Assembly (NCBI RefSeq): GCF_003313385.1
Contig: NZ_QMHN01000002.1
Coordinates: 320,603 to 384,602, forward strand
Source of the DNA: Pedobacter chitinilyticus
Lineage (GTDB): Bacteria; Bacteroidota; Bacteroidia; Sphingobacteriales; Sphingobacteriaceae
Direction: 5' to 3'
Length of the DNA stretch: 64,000 nt
This document shows positions 19,254 through 28,661 of the stretch, piece after piece. The number at the start of each line of letters is the position of its first letter. Positions within the stretch are counted from its first letter, which is position 1. The notes beneath the pieces are model-generated. The model was not told where the DNA came from, ran no database searches, and saw only the letters and a program-made list of their open reading frames with translations. The position numbers and the translations under genes are program-made.

Positions 19254-19715
19254 ATGAACATGACCAGCGCAGTTACCCATTGTACCGATGCAGTTGCTCA
19301 TTGTACCAGCGCAGTTGCCAATAGTACCAACGCAGTTAGCTATGGTACCAACGCAGTTGCTCATTATACCGACGCAGTTGCTCATTGTACCAGCGCAGTT
19401 AGCTATTGTACCAACGCAGTTGCTCATTATACCGACGCAGTTGCCAATAGTACAAATGCAGTTACCAATAGTACAAACGCAGTTGCTAATAGTACAAACA
19501 CAGTTACCAATAGTACAAACGCAGTTGCTAATAGTACAAACACAGTTGCTAATAGTACAAACACATTTACAAATAATACAAACACAGTTACCAATAGTAC
19601 AAACTCAGTTGATAATAATACAAACACAGTTAACCTTATTACCAATGCAGTTGCTCGTGCTACCAACGCAGTTGTTCTTCTCAACCTTTATTCTTTTTTA
19701 AAAATTTATACATAA
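19254..19715 (+). CDS. Doubtful ORF across the 21-bp repeat array
   Basis: If translated, this would be a 153-residue protein of 20 consecutive heptapeptides (consensus T-N-A-V-A-N-S) after a short leader, ending NLYSFLKIYT. It has no signal peptide and no clear ribosome-binding site. Three other frames (one more on the plus strand, two on the minus) are also largely stop-free over the array, as expected for any 21-base unit lacking stops in those frames. Coding is therefore not established. Thr in position 1 is kept although its codon changes between acc and aca, which is weak support for this frame. Confidence 0.3.
   Translation: MNMTSAVTHCTDAVAHCTSAVANSTNAVSYGTNAVAHYTDAVAHCTSAVSYCTNAVAHYTDAVANSTNAVTNSTNAVANSTNTVTNSTNAVANSTNTVANSTNTFTNNTNTVTNSTNSVDNNTNTVNLITNAVARATNAVVLLNLYSFLKIYT
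19263..19682. repeat. 21-bp tandem repeat, 20 imperfect copies
   Basis: The unit is close to accaacgcagttgctcattg plus t. Early copies have acc and cattgt, later copies have aca and aatagt, so the array falls into two sub-families. It lies between the divergent sigma factor and the secreted protein at 19810. It is not a CRISPR array because there are no spacers. Cores with cgcagtt are the best conserved. Confidence 0.93.
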
Positions 19716-19809
19716 GTACGGTAACATTTTTCTGTATGGTTTGATATACCTACAAAAGGCGATTGCTGAAAAGCCATAACAGAGTAGGCAGTACTAAACT
19801 TTAGAAACG

Positions 19810-20796
19810 ATGAAAACTTTAAACTTAAAAAATACGCTTTCGATCATTGCCATGGCCTTATTAGTTACGGCATTATTTCAAGCTTGCAAAAAAGATCGGA
19901 CCCAAAGAAATGCGGCCTACAGTGCTGCAGAGTTTACCGCCATTTTTGGTCCACAGGCACAGCGTTTACAAATTAACGCCAACATTGCTAATACCTTTAC
20001 GTTAAAAGGTGGCACAAAAATCACCATCCCCGCGAATGCCTTTAAGTTAAACGGCACTACGGTAACAGGTAGTGTGGTGATTACCGCCGCTGAATTTTTG
20101 AAACGTAGCGAAATGGTATTTGGCGGTACCAACACCAACCACATTAGCGGCGCACCTTTGGAATCGGATGGTTTTATTTACCTCAATGCCTCAGTAAACG
20201 GTACCAATGTAGACAAAGCCCTAGGTGCGAACATTGATATTGCCATAGCCACCAATAACACGCGTGCCACACAAATTTGGGAAGGTGTAGAAAAGGTAGA
20301 CAATGCCAATCAAATGGCTTGGCAAGCTCCTGCACAAAATCCTAATGGAGCAGCTGGCGGAGGCGTACGTGAAGTGCTTCCTGCAGCTGGCTTCTACAAT
20401 TTTCAAATGGGCAATTTAGGTTGGATCAACTGTGATGTTTTTTATGCCTATACCAATCCAAAAACAACCACTAGCGTAACCATTGCCAATAACCCTGGCA
20501 GCTTTGCCACCTTTATGGGCTACACGGGCGAAACTTTCGTGTTTTTTTGTGCTAAAGGCAGTAAAGTGGTAGCACAACTGTATACGCCAGACGGGCCCAA
20601 TGGTGTAAAAAGCTACACCAATATGATGCCTGTTGGTGTAGAAGGGAAATACATCTCCTTTTCTATCAAAAATGGCAAGTATTATTATGCTGATTTAACC
20701 ACCACCATTACCGCTAACCAAAACATTAGCCTAACCTTATCAGAGACAACAGAAGCAGCCATACAACAGGCTATTGATGCCTTAAACAATTATTAA
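19810..20796 (+). CDS. Exported lipoprotein with ZU5-like beta domain
   Basis: 328 residues with a lipobox-like signal (LLVTALFQAC, Cys about 26). The stretch GGTKITIPANAFKLNGTTV followed by GSVVITAAEFLKRSEMV and SDGFIYLNASVNGT is the pattern of ZU5-like or carboxypeptidase-regulatory-like beta domains seen in secreted Bacteroidota proteins. The remainder is beta-rich with no catalytic signature. It precedes the PKD protein by 165 bases and is divergent from the sigma/anti-sigma pair. It is probably surface exposed; the specific role is unknown. Confidence 0.65.
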   Translation: MKTLNLKNTLSIIAMALLVTALFQACKKDRTQRNAAYSAAEFTAIFGPQAQRLQINANIANTFTLKGGTKITIPANAFKLNGTTVTGSVVITAAEFLKRSEMVFGGTNTNHISGAPLESDGFIYLNASVNGTNVDKALGANIDIAIATNNTRATQIWEGVEKVDNANQMAWQAPAQNPNGAAGGGVREVLPAAGFYNFQMGNLGWINCDVFYAYTNPKTTTSVTIANNPGSFATFMGYTGETFVFFCAKGSKVVAQLYTPDGPNGVKSYTNMMPVGVEGKYISFSIKNGKYYYADLTTTITANQNISLTLSETTEAAIQQAIDALNNY

Positions 20797-20961
20797 AGTT
20801 TTTACCCAAATAAATTGACTTTAAAAACGCTTCGCAAATCGGCAGTGATGGTACACCAACCGTCATTGCTGGTAGCGAGGCAATTATGTTTAAAACAAAT
20901 GAAGATCATCAATCAATAGGCTTACTTATCCATCAAAATTATTCCCTATATTTAATCAACC

Positions 20962-22971
20962 ATGAGAAAATTATTGACGTTTTTCTTGCTCTACTTTTAC
21001 GGTATTACTGTAAATGCACAAACTGCTCAAGTATTGCCAAGCGATACCGTGCCTGCTATCATCCATTACAAAACAGAAAATGGCATTACAAAATTTAGTA
21101 GTGAGTTAAGGCCTTTACGTCCTATTGCGGGTGCCCCTGCCCCATTTTACACTTACTTTTGGGAGTTTGGCGATGGCGGTTTTAGTTTCGAAGAAAGTCC
21201 GTCACACATCTTACGTTACGATTCGATCATGGTGCGCTTATTTGCCACCAACAATTACGATGATGGTAAACGTCCTCCTACCCGACCAAAACCAATTATA
21301 AGGCCGCCAGGTCCTAAACCCACCGTAGCCAAACCCATGCTTGCCTCCAATGGTGGTTATAACTTGTTTAAAATGGGCGGGAATATTGAAATGAAAACGA
21401 ATTGTATGCCCAAACCTGGAGACGACATGATGTTGGTACTGGGTTACAGGAATAAAATAGAGAATGGACAAAACAACCTGAACGGCACCTTGGCCATTTT
21501 GTATAACGATGTAGAATTTAGTCAAAATAATTTTGAACTGGCAGAAGCAAGAACTTACCATAACGAGAAAAAATCAGACTTAAAATCGCTTTTAAATACC
21601 GCTTTCCTGAAAAATAAAAACCAGGAACCTGTTTATTACGCTTCTTCGGAAAAGCACTTCAGTTTATCTCCTGTAGAAAAGGTGTTGCTGAAAGATCAAG
21701 CTAAAGCCTTTAAAAGTCAACAAAGCTGGAAATTTGAGAACCTACAGCAAAACGAAGAGCGCTTTGTGTTTATGCATTTTAAAACCACCCCTGAAATGCT
21801 CAAAGACACTAATGCGGTGGTACGTATAGCAGGCGCATTTATTCCTGATAATCCTTTGGTAGAAACTGAGTTTTTCACTTTGGAACTGCAAATTGTGGCT
21901 TCCCACGACCCTAATAAAATGGTGCTGCGCAAAAGTAGAATGAACTACCGCTTTACGGGCAAAAACAGAGAGCTGACCTACAAGGTACGTTTTCAAAACA
22001 CAGGGAAAGGGCCCGCAAAAAAGATTGACGTAGGTGTAAATATCTCGGAAGTGTTTGATCCAACTACTCTAAAAGTGGTAAAAACAAAACCCGAAGTGGC
22101 CAACTGCGATTCGGCTTATGCCAATCAGAGTTGCTTAAAAACCTCTTTTAGTGCAGACAGTGTTCATTTTGTATTTACCAATATTTATTTGCCCGGCATG
22201 CAGCAAAAGGGTGTAAAAGATGCAGATTCGACCCAAGGCTTTGTAGAATACAAGATCAAGTTTAAAGAGAAACCACCCAAATTACCTATCAAAAGTGGCG
22301 CGGCCATCGTATTTGACAAGAATGAACCTATTTACACCAACAGAGCAGTTGGTCGTTTTAAAATGGGGCTTTCCCCCGGCATTATTGTAGGCTACGGTTT
22401 TCCTTTTGAAACAGACAATGGTAATTATCTAAACGGCAAAAACTTTGTATTAGGGGCTAGTCTTTCGCCTTATGCTACCCATCGCTACTACTGGCAAGTT
22501 GAACTCTACTTCAACTCATTCAAGGAAAACACTTATCAGGTCCCTATTGCTACAGAGGTTAGAAAAGATACCGTAATGAACGGTGTTGCCTACCAAATAT
22601 TGGATAAAAAACATTATCAAACTACCAAGGTAAGCACCATCAATGCCGTTCCATTGCAAATGAGGTACAACATTAATAAATACCTTGGCGCTGGTGCTGG
22701 CGCACTGGTTGCGCTCGACCTTTATCATAGAACTTCCGATGAATTGCGTTATCGTTTAAGAACTATAAATGCACAAGGCGTGGCTATTGAAGTAGATCAC
22801 AACCGTAATTTGGGCCGAGTAAACGAGAATTTCTCAGATTTAAGGGTCTCATTTTTTGCGGATATCCAATTGGGATTGGTGAGGGTTGGCCCCGCTTTGG
22901 GCTTCAGGTACATCTTTGATCCAAAAACCAATAACAATAGGATGAGCACTTATGTAAGCTGGAAGTTTTAG
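20962..22971 (+). CDS. PKD-domain protein with C-terminal outer-membrane barrel
   Basis: 669 residues with a signal peptide (LLTFFLLYFYGITVNAQ). A PKD domain sits at about 45-100 (YTYFWEFGDGGFSFEESP), then a Pro-rich linker (RPPTRPKPIIRPPGPKP). Residues of about 310-450 resemble the DUF11/DUF7619-type beta-sandwich (SHDPNKMVLRKS, YKVRFQNTGKGPAKKIDV). The last ~200 residues alternate hydrophobic and polar residues and end in an aromatic (WKF), as in outer-membrane barrels. It may be an anchored surface adhesin or sensor. It lies next to the sigma/CHAT genes. The domain order is seen; the function is unknown. Confidence 0.65.
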   Translation: MRKLLTFFLLYFYGITVNAQTAQVLPSDTVPAIIHYKTENGITKFSSELRPLRPIAGAPAPFYTYFWEFGDGGFSFEESPSHILRYDSIMVRLFATNNYDDGKRPPTRPKPIIRPPGPKPTVAKPMLASNGGYNLFKMGGNIEMKTNCMPKPGDDMMLVLGYRNKIENGQNNLNGTLAILYNDVEFSQNNFELAEARTYHNEKKSDLKSLLNTAFLKNKNQEPVYYASSEKHFSLSPVEKVLLKDQAKAFKSQQSWKFENLQQNEERFVFMHFKTTPEMLKDTNAVVRIAGAFIPDNPLVETEFFTLELQIVASHDPNKMVLRKSRMNYRFTGKNRELTYKVRFQNTGKGPAKKIDVGVNISEVFDPTTLKVVKTKPEVANCDSAYANQSCLKTSFSADSVHFVFTNIYLPGMQQKGVKDADSTQGFVEYKIKFKEKPPKLPIKSGAAIVFDKNEPIYTNRAVGRFKMGLSPGIIVGYGFPFETDNGNYLNGKNFVLGASLSPYATHRYYWQVELYFNSFKENTYQVPIATEVRKDTVMNGVAYQILDKKHYQTTKVSTINAVPLQMRYNINKYLGAGAGALVALDLYHRTSDELRYRLRTINAQGVAIEVDHNRNLGRVNENFSDLRVSFFADIQLGLVRVGPALGFRYIFDPKTNNNRMSTYVSWKF

Positions 22972-22995
22972 TAGTTAATGTTTGCAATGCTATAC

Positions 22996-23101
22996 CGTCA
23001 TCTCGACCGCAGCGGAGAGATCTTTGAACTTTACATCAATTCACTCTATTGATATATCCAAATTGCATATCCAAAGATCTCTCCATAAAGTCGAGATGAC
23101 G
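22996..23101. repeat. Intergenic inverted repeat
   Basis: cgtcatctcgac and gtcgagatgacg form the perfect 12-base outer arms. Inner agagatctttg/caaagatctct arms also pair. It resembles a REP/BIME-type mobile hairpin family. A related copy is at 35261-35387. Confidence 0.8.
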
Positions 23102-23209
23102 AAAGGTATATCCAAATATGCCTATGTTTCTATGTGGTTAAAATAAAAAGTGATACGCCAGAAGAAATTGAAATAGTGCTTTTTAGGAGCATTTTGCTAT
23201 TTTAGCTAG

Positions 23210-25879
23210 ATGCGCCAATTCATCAAACATTTGTGCTTAGTGTACTTGCTATTGCAAACAACTATGCTTTTTGCGCAGAGCGATGATTTGAATACGAAAC
23301 TTAATGGCTTTAAAAGCCAAAACGACCTTAGCAACTGGATTTACGAACAACTTGATGAAGCAAATGCCAATCCTAGCAAGGCCGTTGCCAACCTTCAAAA
23401 GGCACAAAAAGAACGTTGGCGAAACACCAAAACTCCCGATGAGCATTTTGCTTGGTTAAACCTACTCAGTACTTTGGGTTATTACGAACTGCTTGATGGA
23501 AATATTTTAGGTTCCATAAGTATGTATGAAAATGCGCTCGGCTTTTTTCAGCAACATCAGATTTTAAGTTATGATATTGTAGAGTATGTTCTAAAACCTT
23601 TAAGCAATAATTACACGCGCCTAGGCGATTACGAACGTGCCTTATACCTCCAGAAACAGAGCATTAACTTTCAGCGGGCCTATAGCGAAGATCCTAGTAA
23701 AATGGCTAATATTTATGGCAACATGGCCATTTCTTACCGTTCTATGTCTCGCTTGGCCGATGCACACAGGTCTATTGAAAGTGGGTTTGATTTAAAGCCA
23801 GATGCTAAAACACGCATTATGCTTAACAATGTGTTGGCTGATGTTTTATATGATGAGGGTAATTACACTAAAGCGGCTTTGGTTATTCAGCAAAATATCA
23901 AAGCGCAAACCGCTACAGATCATGAAAGTGCTTATTGGCTGATGGGAACGTATACCACAGCTGGTAATGTGCAACTAGAACTTAAACAGTATGCAAAAGG
24001 GAGGGAATTTTATCAGAAGGCTTTAACACTTGTTAATAAGTATTATCCCTACGGCCGATTACGTGAAAAAGCTAATCTTTTTACACAACTGGCTAAAACC
24101 TTTTTAGCATCCAAACAACCTAAAGAAGCCATTGCCTATAGTCATCAATCTTTAAGTACGTTAGGCATTATGCAAAATAAGGCCATCATTAATCAAAAAA
24201 TATTTGGCGATTATAAAGTGGTGGATGCTTTTATGCAATTAGCAAAAGCTCAATTGATGCTGGGTCAACCAGAACAAGCGCTTTCCAACATTCATTTGAG
24301 CTTATTGGCTGCCGATAAAATTAGAAACGAGTTTGGAGCAGACATTACCAAAGAACGGTTACAAAAAAACCTGAAGCAAATTGCCGAGCAGGGTATTGCC
24401 ATCAACTACCTGCTATTTGAAAAAAGCAAAAATCAAAAATACCTGCACCAAGTTCTTCTATTGGCAGAACAAAGTAAAAGCCGCACGTTATTAGAACAAA
24501 TGGAACGTAACCGAAATGCCGTGACCAAAAATGTAAAAGCAGATCCTTTACTGGTCAAAAAACAAACTTTGGAGCGGGCCATCATCTATCACGAAAAACA
24601 GGAAATAGAGCAAAAAACGACTAAGCTACAAGAGACTATTGCGGGCCTTAAGTTTCAACTGGCTTTAATAAACAAACAAATCGCTAAAAAATATAAGCAA
24701 GACCATTCCAATTTTACCAACGAAATTAATTTAGCTAACCTGCCCAAACATCGTTTTATAGAATACTTTTTTGGAGATGAAAATATCTATGTCATCAACA
24801 TCAATCGACAAAAAATTGAAAGTGTGGTAAAGCTGGAAAATGCCCCGTTGATTAAAGAGCAAATTAAATCTTTTGTAACAACCTATTTTCAGCATGGCCC
24901 TGCTAAAATGGCGAACGCTCCACAGTCATTTTACGAGGCTTCTCACTTAGTTTATCAATTGATATTGGCTCCTTTATCCATAAAGCCTCAAGAGAATATT
25001 ACCATTATTCCCGATGGCATTTTAGGCTATGTCTCTTTCGACGGGTTGATTACTCGGGAGAAATACGTAGAAAATCTATCTGCTTGGCCTTTTTTTATTA
25101 AAGAACACGTTACGAGCTATGCCTTCTCCTTGAAAACCTTGCAGCTGGAAAAACAAAAAAATAACAACCAAGGCTTTGCGGGACTGTTTATTACGCATAC
25201 CATTGGAAAAAATGCACCATTACTGGCGGTTGAAAAAGAGGCTAATGAAATCAAGAATAAGGTAAGCGGTGTATTTTTATATAATGAGGATGTAAATGCC
25301 AAAAGTTTTGAGCAGCAATTTGAGCAACGCAACATCCTGCATATCGGTACCCATGCTTATTTATCTGGGCCAAACCAAGAGCCAACACTCGATTTTGGAC
25401 GAGAAAAAATATACTTGTTTGAACTTTCGGCTAAGCAAGATGCACCATCCTTAGTGGTATTGAGTGCCTGCCGCACTGCCGATGGGATATTAGCCGACGG
25501 AGAAGGAATTATCAGTCTTTCCCGTGGGTTTAACGCCATTGGCACTTCTGCAACCATCGCGGGGTTGTGGAACGTAAATGATCATACAGTAGCGTATATC
25601 ACCCAACATTTTTACCAATCATTATTAAAAGGGAATACCAGTGCCGAAGCGCTTCGGGATGCCAAATTAGCATGGATTAAAGACCCACAAACTTCGGGAG
25701 CTTTGTTGCTTCCCTATTATTGGGACAGCTTGGTTTACATGGGAAAAAACCAGACATTCGACTTAGAAAAACCATTTTTCAGCCCGTGGATGTTGTGGTC
25801 AATTGGTGGACTTGTGGTTATATTGCTATTAGTGCTTACGTTTAGATTTTTAGTTCGTAAAACAAAGTCATCTACTTAA
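23210..25879 (+). CDS. Exported TPR-CHAT (caspase-like) protease with C-terminal membrane anchor
   Basis: 889 residues. A signal peptide (LCLVYLLLQTTMLFAQ) precedes about 350 residues of TPR helices (for example LGDYERALYLQKQSINF), a charged coiled-coil at about 450-510, and a CHAT domain at about 560-845. The caspase-type dyad is visible as His715 in HIGTHAYLS and Cys754 in VLSACRTADG, followed by GEGIISLSRGFNAIG. A single membrane helix (WSIGGLVVILLLVLTFRFL) ends the protein. The predicted topology is a periplasmic protease held by the inner membrane. It lies in the same direction as the two secreted proteins and shares a neighbourhood with the second ECF sigma pair. It overlaps the next, convergent gene by 4 bases. 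Confidence 0.88.
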   Translation: MRQFIKHLCLVYLLLQTTMLFAQSDDLNTKLNGFKSQNDLSNWIYEQLDEANANPSKAVANLQKAQKERWRNTKTPDEHFAWLNLLSTLGYYELLDGNILGSISMYENALGFFQQHQILSYDIVEYVLKPLSNNYTRLGDYERALYLQKQSINFQRAYSEDPSKMANIYGNMAISYRSMSRLADAHRSIESGFDLKPDAKTRIMLNNVLADVLYDEGNYTKAALVIQQNIKAQTATDHESAYWLMGTYTTAGNVQLELKQYAKGREFYQKALTLVNKYYPYGRLREKANLFTQLAKTFLASKQPKEAIAYSHQSLSTLGIMQNKAIINQKIFGDYKVVDAFMQLAKAQLMLGQPEQALSNIHLSLLAADKIRNEFGADITKERLQKNLKQIAEQGIAINYLLFEKSKNQKYLHQVLLLAEQSKSRTLLEQMERNRNAVTKNVKADPLLVKKQTLERAIIYHEKQEIEQKTTKLQETIAGLKFQLALINKQIAKKYKQDHSNFTNEINLANLPKHRFIEYFFGDENIYVININRQKIESVVKLENAPLIKEQIKSFVTTYFQHGPAKMANAPQSFYEASHLVYQLILAPLSIKPQENITIIPDGILGYVSFDGLITREKYVENLSAWPFFIKEHVTSYAFSLKTLQLEKQKNNNQGFAGLFITHTIGKNAPLLAVEKEANEIKNKVSGVFLYNEDVNAKSFEQQFEQRNILHIGTHAYLSGPNQEPTLDFGREKIYLFELSAKQDAPSLVVLSACRTADGILADGEGIISLSRGFNAIGTSATIAGLWNVNDHTVAYITQHFYQSLLKGNTSAEALRDAKLAWIKDPQTSGALLLPYYWDSLVYMGKNQTFDLEKPFFSPWMLWSIGGLVVILLLVLTFRFLVRKTKSST

Positions 25880-26226
25880 GCCTTTGCGAAATAAATACGT
25901 TGAGGGTATTCGCCAAAAGTAAAATGGGCTACCTCACAAAGCCAAATCTTCAAATCTACTTTCTTATTTTGGTAAGTTTCTAAAAAGTAATTGGCTCCAC
26001 CTCCCAAGTTTTCTTCCCCCAAACGGATTAAGGTTAAAAATGACGCTGGTTCAAAAGGTTCATTGGAGATGTCCAGTTTAATTTCGTCTGCCCCATTGCA
26101 TAACAGATCAAGCCACTCGTCAGCACCTTGTATCATTTGCAGGTCTTCGGTATCGCCATCCCATTCTGGCAAATCCACAAACCATTCAGCTTTGTCTGTT
26201 TTATAAAACCTTAAATTTCGTATCAT
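25876..26226 (-). CDS. Small conserved protein, possibly DUF6717
   Basis: 116 residues, soluble and acidic, with no signal peptide. WFVDLPEWDGDTEDLQMI and a C-terminal LCEVAHFTFGEYPQRIYF are the most distinctive parts, which resemble the DUF6717 family as I remember it. No catalytic motif is visible. It is convergent with the CHAT gene and stands alone. Confidence 0.6.
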   Translation of the reverse strand: MIRNLRFYKTDKAEWFVDLPEWDGDTEDLQMIQGADEWLDLLCNGADEIKLDISNEPFEPASFLTLIRLGEENLGGGANYFLETYQNKKVDLKIWLCEVAHFTFGEYPQRIYFAKA

Positions 26227-26640
26227 TCGTTAGTTAATTCAATAATTGATATTGACTTTTATTTATGACATTAACACCCCAGTCTTCGACCACCCCTCTG
26301 GGAGAGGGGAATTTTACCATCCCATTACATGTAACAAATGAAAGTGGTTAAACAACGAAGCAATATTTACCCAACACGCCAAATCATTTCAACTTTCTAA
26401 AAAGACCTCCTAGAGGTCAAATATTTATAAAATAACCTATCACCTTGGGTACGACTTCTACGGAGTCGAATACCTTTACCCCATTTTTCCTCTATAAATA
26501 TTGAAATCCTTTGGATTTTCGGTTAAATCAATATTTCAGTCATCCTCCTACCTATTCGGTGGAGCATATTTCCCTCTTTTAGAGGGGTGCCCGACGGGCG
26601 GGTGTTTAAAAAAAACAACCACCCCATTATCCGATCCAAC
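26227..26640. other. Intergenic region of hairpins and repeat remnants
   Basis: 414 bases without a credible gene. It holds a short palindrome at 26404-26418 (gacctc-cta-gaggtc), a cgact/agtcg hairpin near 26452-26467, and purine-rich fragments (ctctgggagaggggaatttt; ttagaggggtgcccgacggg) like those of intergenic repeats elsewhere in the window. It lies between two minus-strand genes and may include the promoter of the small gene downstream. Confidence 0.6.
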
Positions 26641-28632
26641 TTACTTAACCGTCCGTTTAAAAATAGTCACGGCCATTGGTGGCAAATCTACCATGATTGA
26701 TTGCTTTTGATGTTGGTGAGCAATATTTTCTGTGGTTTTAACTTCAGCATTCAATTTCCCACTGCCATAAAACTCTTCAGCATCTGAATTAAAGATTTCT
26801 TGCCACTTTCCTTTCACAGGAATACCAATGCGGTAGTGTTGTCTAAAAACTGGCGTAAGGTTAATGGCTATCACCAAAGTATCTTTTGCTTTGTTCGATC
26901 TTCTTTGGTAAACATAAATAGACTGGTTCACGTCATCAGCCTCTTGCCATTCAAAGCCCTCGTTTGAAAAATTGAAGTGGTATAAAGCAGCTTCCGAACG
27001 ATACAGCTCATTCAATTTTTTCACTACATTTTGCATTCCTTTATGCGGTGCATATTTCAGCAAATCCCAGTTTAACGATTCAAAACAATTCCACTCCGAA
27101 GTTTGGGCAAACTCGTCGCCCATAAACAACAATTTTGTACCAGGATGCGTGAACATATAGGCATACAAAGCCCTTAAATTGGCAAACTTCTGCCATTCAT
27201 CACCTGGCATTTTATAAATCATTGGCGATTTACCATGCACCACTTCATCATGTGAAAGCGGCAACATAAAGTTCTCGGTAAACGCATAGGTTAAGCTAAA
27301 AGTAAGTTGGTGATGGTGGTGTTTTCTGCTAAGCGGGTCTTGTTTGAAATATTTCAGCGTGTCGTTCATCCAACCCATCATCCATTTCATGCCAAAGCCC
27401 AAACCTCCCGCAAATACCGGGCGGGTTACCCCATCGTAAGTACTGCTTTCTTCGGCAATAGTTTGTATGCCCTTAAAGTTACCATAAACCGCTTCGTTCA
27501 TATCTTTAAGGAACTTTACTGCACCTAAATTCTCCGTACCACCATATTCATTGGTCCCGTATTCCCCTTCCTGCCTACTAAAATCAAAATACAACATCGA
27601 GGCTACGGCATCAACCCTTAAACCATCCAAATGATATTTGTCGAGCCAAAACATGGCGTTACTGATCAAAAAAGATCGAACCTCGTTTCTGTCGTAGTTA
27701 AAGATGTACGATTTCCAATCGGGATGAAAGCCTTTACGCATATCCGAGTGCTCGTACAAATGCGTACCGTCAAAATGGTACAGGCCATTGCTGTCACCAG
27801 GAAAATGTGAGGGCACCCAGTCCAAAATAACCGCAATATTATTTTTATGCAGTTCTTCAATCAGGAACATCAAATCTTGTGGTGAACCATGGCGGGAACT
27901 TGCCGCATAATAGCCAGTCACCTGATAGCCCCACGAAGGATAGTAGGGATATTCCATGACAGGCAGAAACTCTACGTGGGTAAATCCCATTTCTAGCACG
28001 TAAGGCACTAAGGCCGCAGCAACCTCTCCGTAGCTCAATACCCTTTCTGGATCTGCGGGATCACGTTGCCATGAACCTAAATGTACCTCGTAAACAGAAA
28101 TGGGTTGGTCTAAAGCATTTTTCTTTTCCCGTTTGTTCATCCATGCCTTATCTTTCCAAGCATAATCAGTATCCCAAACAATGGAAGCTTTACGTGGAGG
28201 ATGTTCGGCATGCAAAGCATAAGGGTCGCTTTTTTCCACTTCAGAGCCATCAAAACCCTTCACAAAATATTTATAAACTTCACCCTTTTTCAAGTGGGGA
28301 ATAAATCCTTCCCAAATACCCGATTCGTCCCAACGGTTAAAAAGCAAATGACTTTCGCGGTTCCAGCCATTAAAGTTGGCCATTACATATACTTTTTGTG
28401 CATTAGGTGCCCAAACGGCAAAGTACACCCCATCAACCCCGTTAACAGTGCAAAGGTGCGCGCCCATTTTTTCGTACAACTTAAAATGTTTGCCCAAAAG
28501 AAATAAGGAAACGTCAAAGTCAGTTAAAAGGCTGTGCTGCCAAACTGGAGATTGATATTTTTCAAAAGCATTTGCTGCAGATTGAACTGCTTTGCTTGTT
28601 GTTTCTAGGTGAGTCTGTTTCTTTTTTGGCAT
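26641..28632 (-). CDS. glgB: 1,4-alpha-glucan branching enzyme
   Basis: 663 residues, usual for a GH13 branching enzyme with an N-terminal CBM48-like domain (FAVWAPNAQKVYVMANFNGW). The catalytic barrel shows the family signatures: DWVPSHFP, the nucleophile Asp in LDGLRVDAVASMLY, the acid/base Glu in TIAEESS, and HDEVVHGK. It creates alpha-1,6 branches in glycogen. No glycogen synthase or GlgC is in the window. It shares the strand with an ABC pair and a GH31 glucosidase, consistent with an alpha-glucan locus. Confidence 0.96.
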   Translation of the reverse strand: MPKKKQTHLETTSKAVQSAANAFEKYQSPVWQHSLLTDFDVSLFLLGKHFKLYEKMGAHLCTVNGVDGVYFAVWAPNAQKVYVMANFNGWNRESHLLFNRWDESGIWEGFIPHLKKGEVYKYFVKGFDGSEVEKSDPYALHAEHPPRKASIVWDTDYAWKDKAWMNKREKKNALDQPISVYEVHLGSWQRDPADPERVLSYGEVAAALVPYVLEMGFTHVEFLPVMEYPYYPSWGYQVTGYYAASSRHGSPQDLMFLIEELHKNNIAVILDWVPSHFPGDSNGLYHFDGTHLYEHSDMRKGFHPDWKSYIFNYDRNEVRSFLISNAMFWLDKYHLDGLRVDAVASMLYFDFSRQEGEYGTNEYGGTENLGAVKFLKDMNEAVYGNFKGIQTIAEESSTYDGVTRPVFAGGLGFGMKWMMGWMNDTLKYFKQDPLSRKHHHHQLTFSLTYAFTENFMLPLSHDEVVHGKSPMIYKMPGDEWQKFANLRALYAYMFTHPGTKLLFMGDEFAQTSEWNCFESLNWDLLKYAPHKGMQNVVKKLNELYRSEAALYHFNFSNEGFEWQEADDVNQSIYVYQRRSNKAKDTLVIAINLTPVFRQHYRIGIPVKGKWQEIFNSDAEEFYGSGKLNAEVKTTENIAHQHQKQSIMVDLPPMAVTIFKRTVK

Positions 28633-28661
28633 ATTATAAAGCTATCAATTTTAAGCTAAGA

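Noticed and set aside
19215..19427. Minus-strand ORF across the repeat array (NCVGTIA type)
   Set aside because: It is an open frame that follows from the repeat unit, with no independent support for coding.
19263..19682. CRISPR array
   Set aside because: Units are contiguous at 21 bases without unique spacers, and no cas gene lies in the window.
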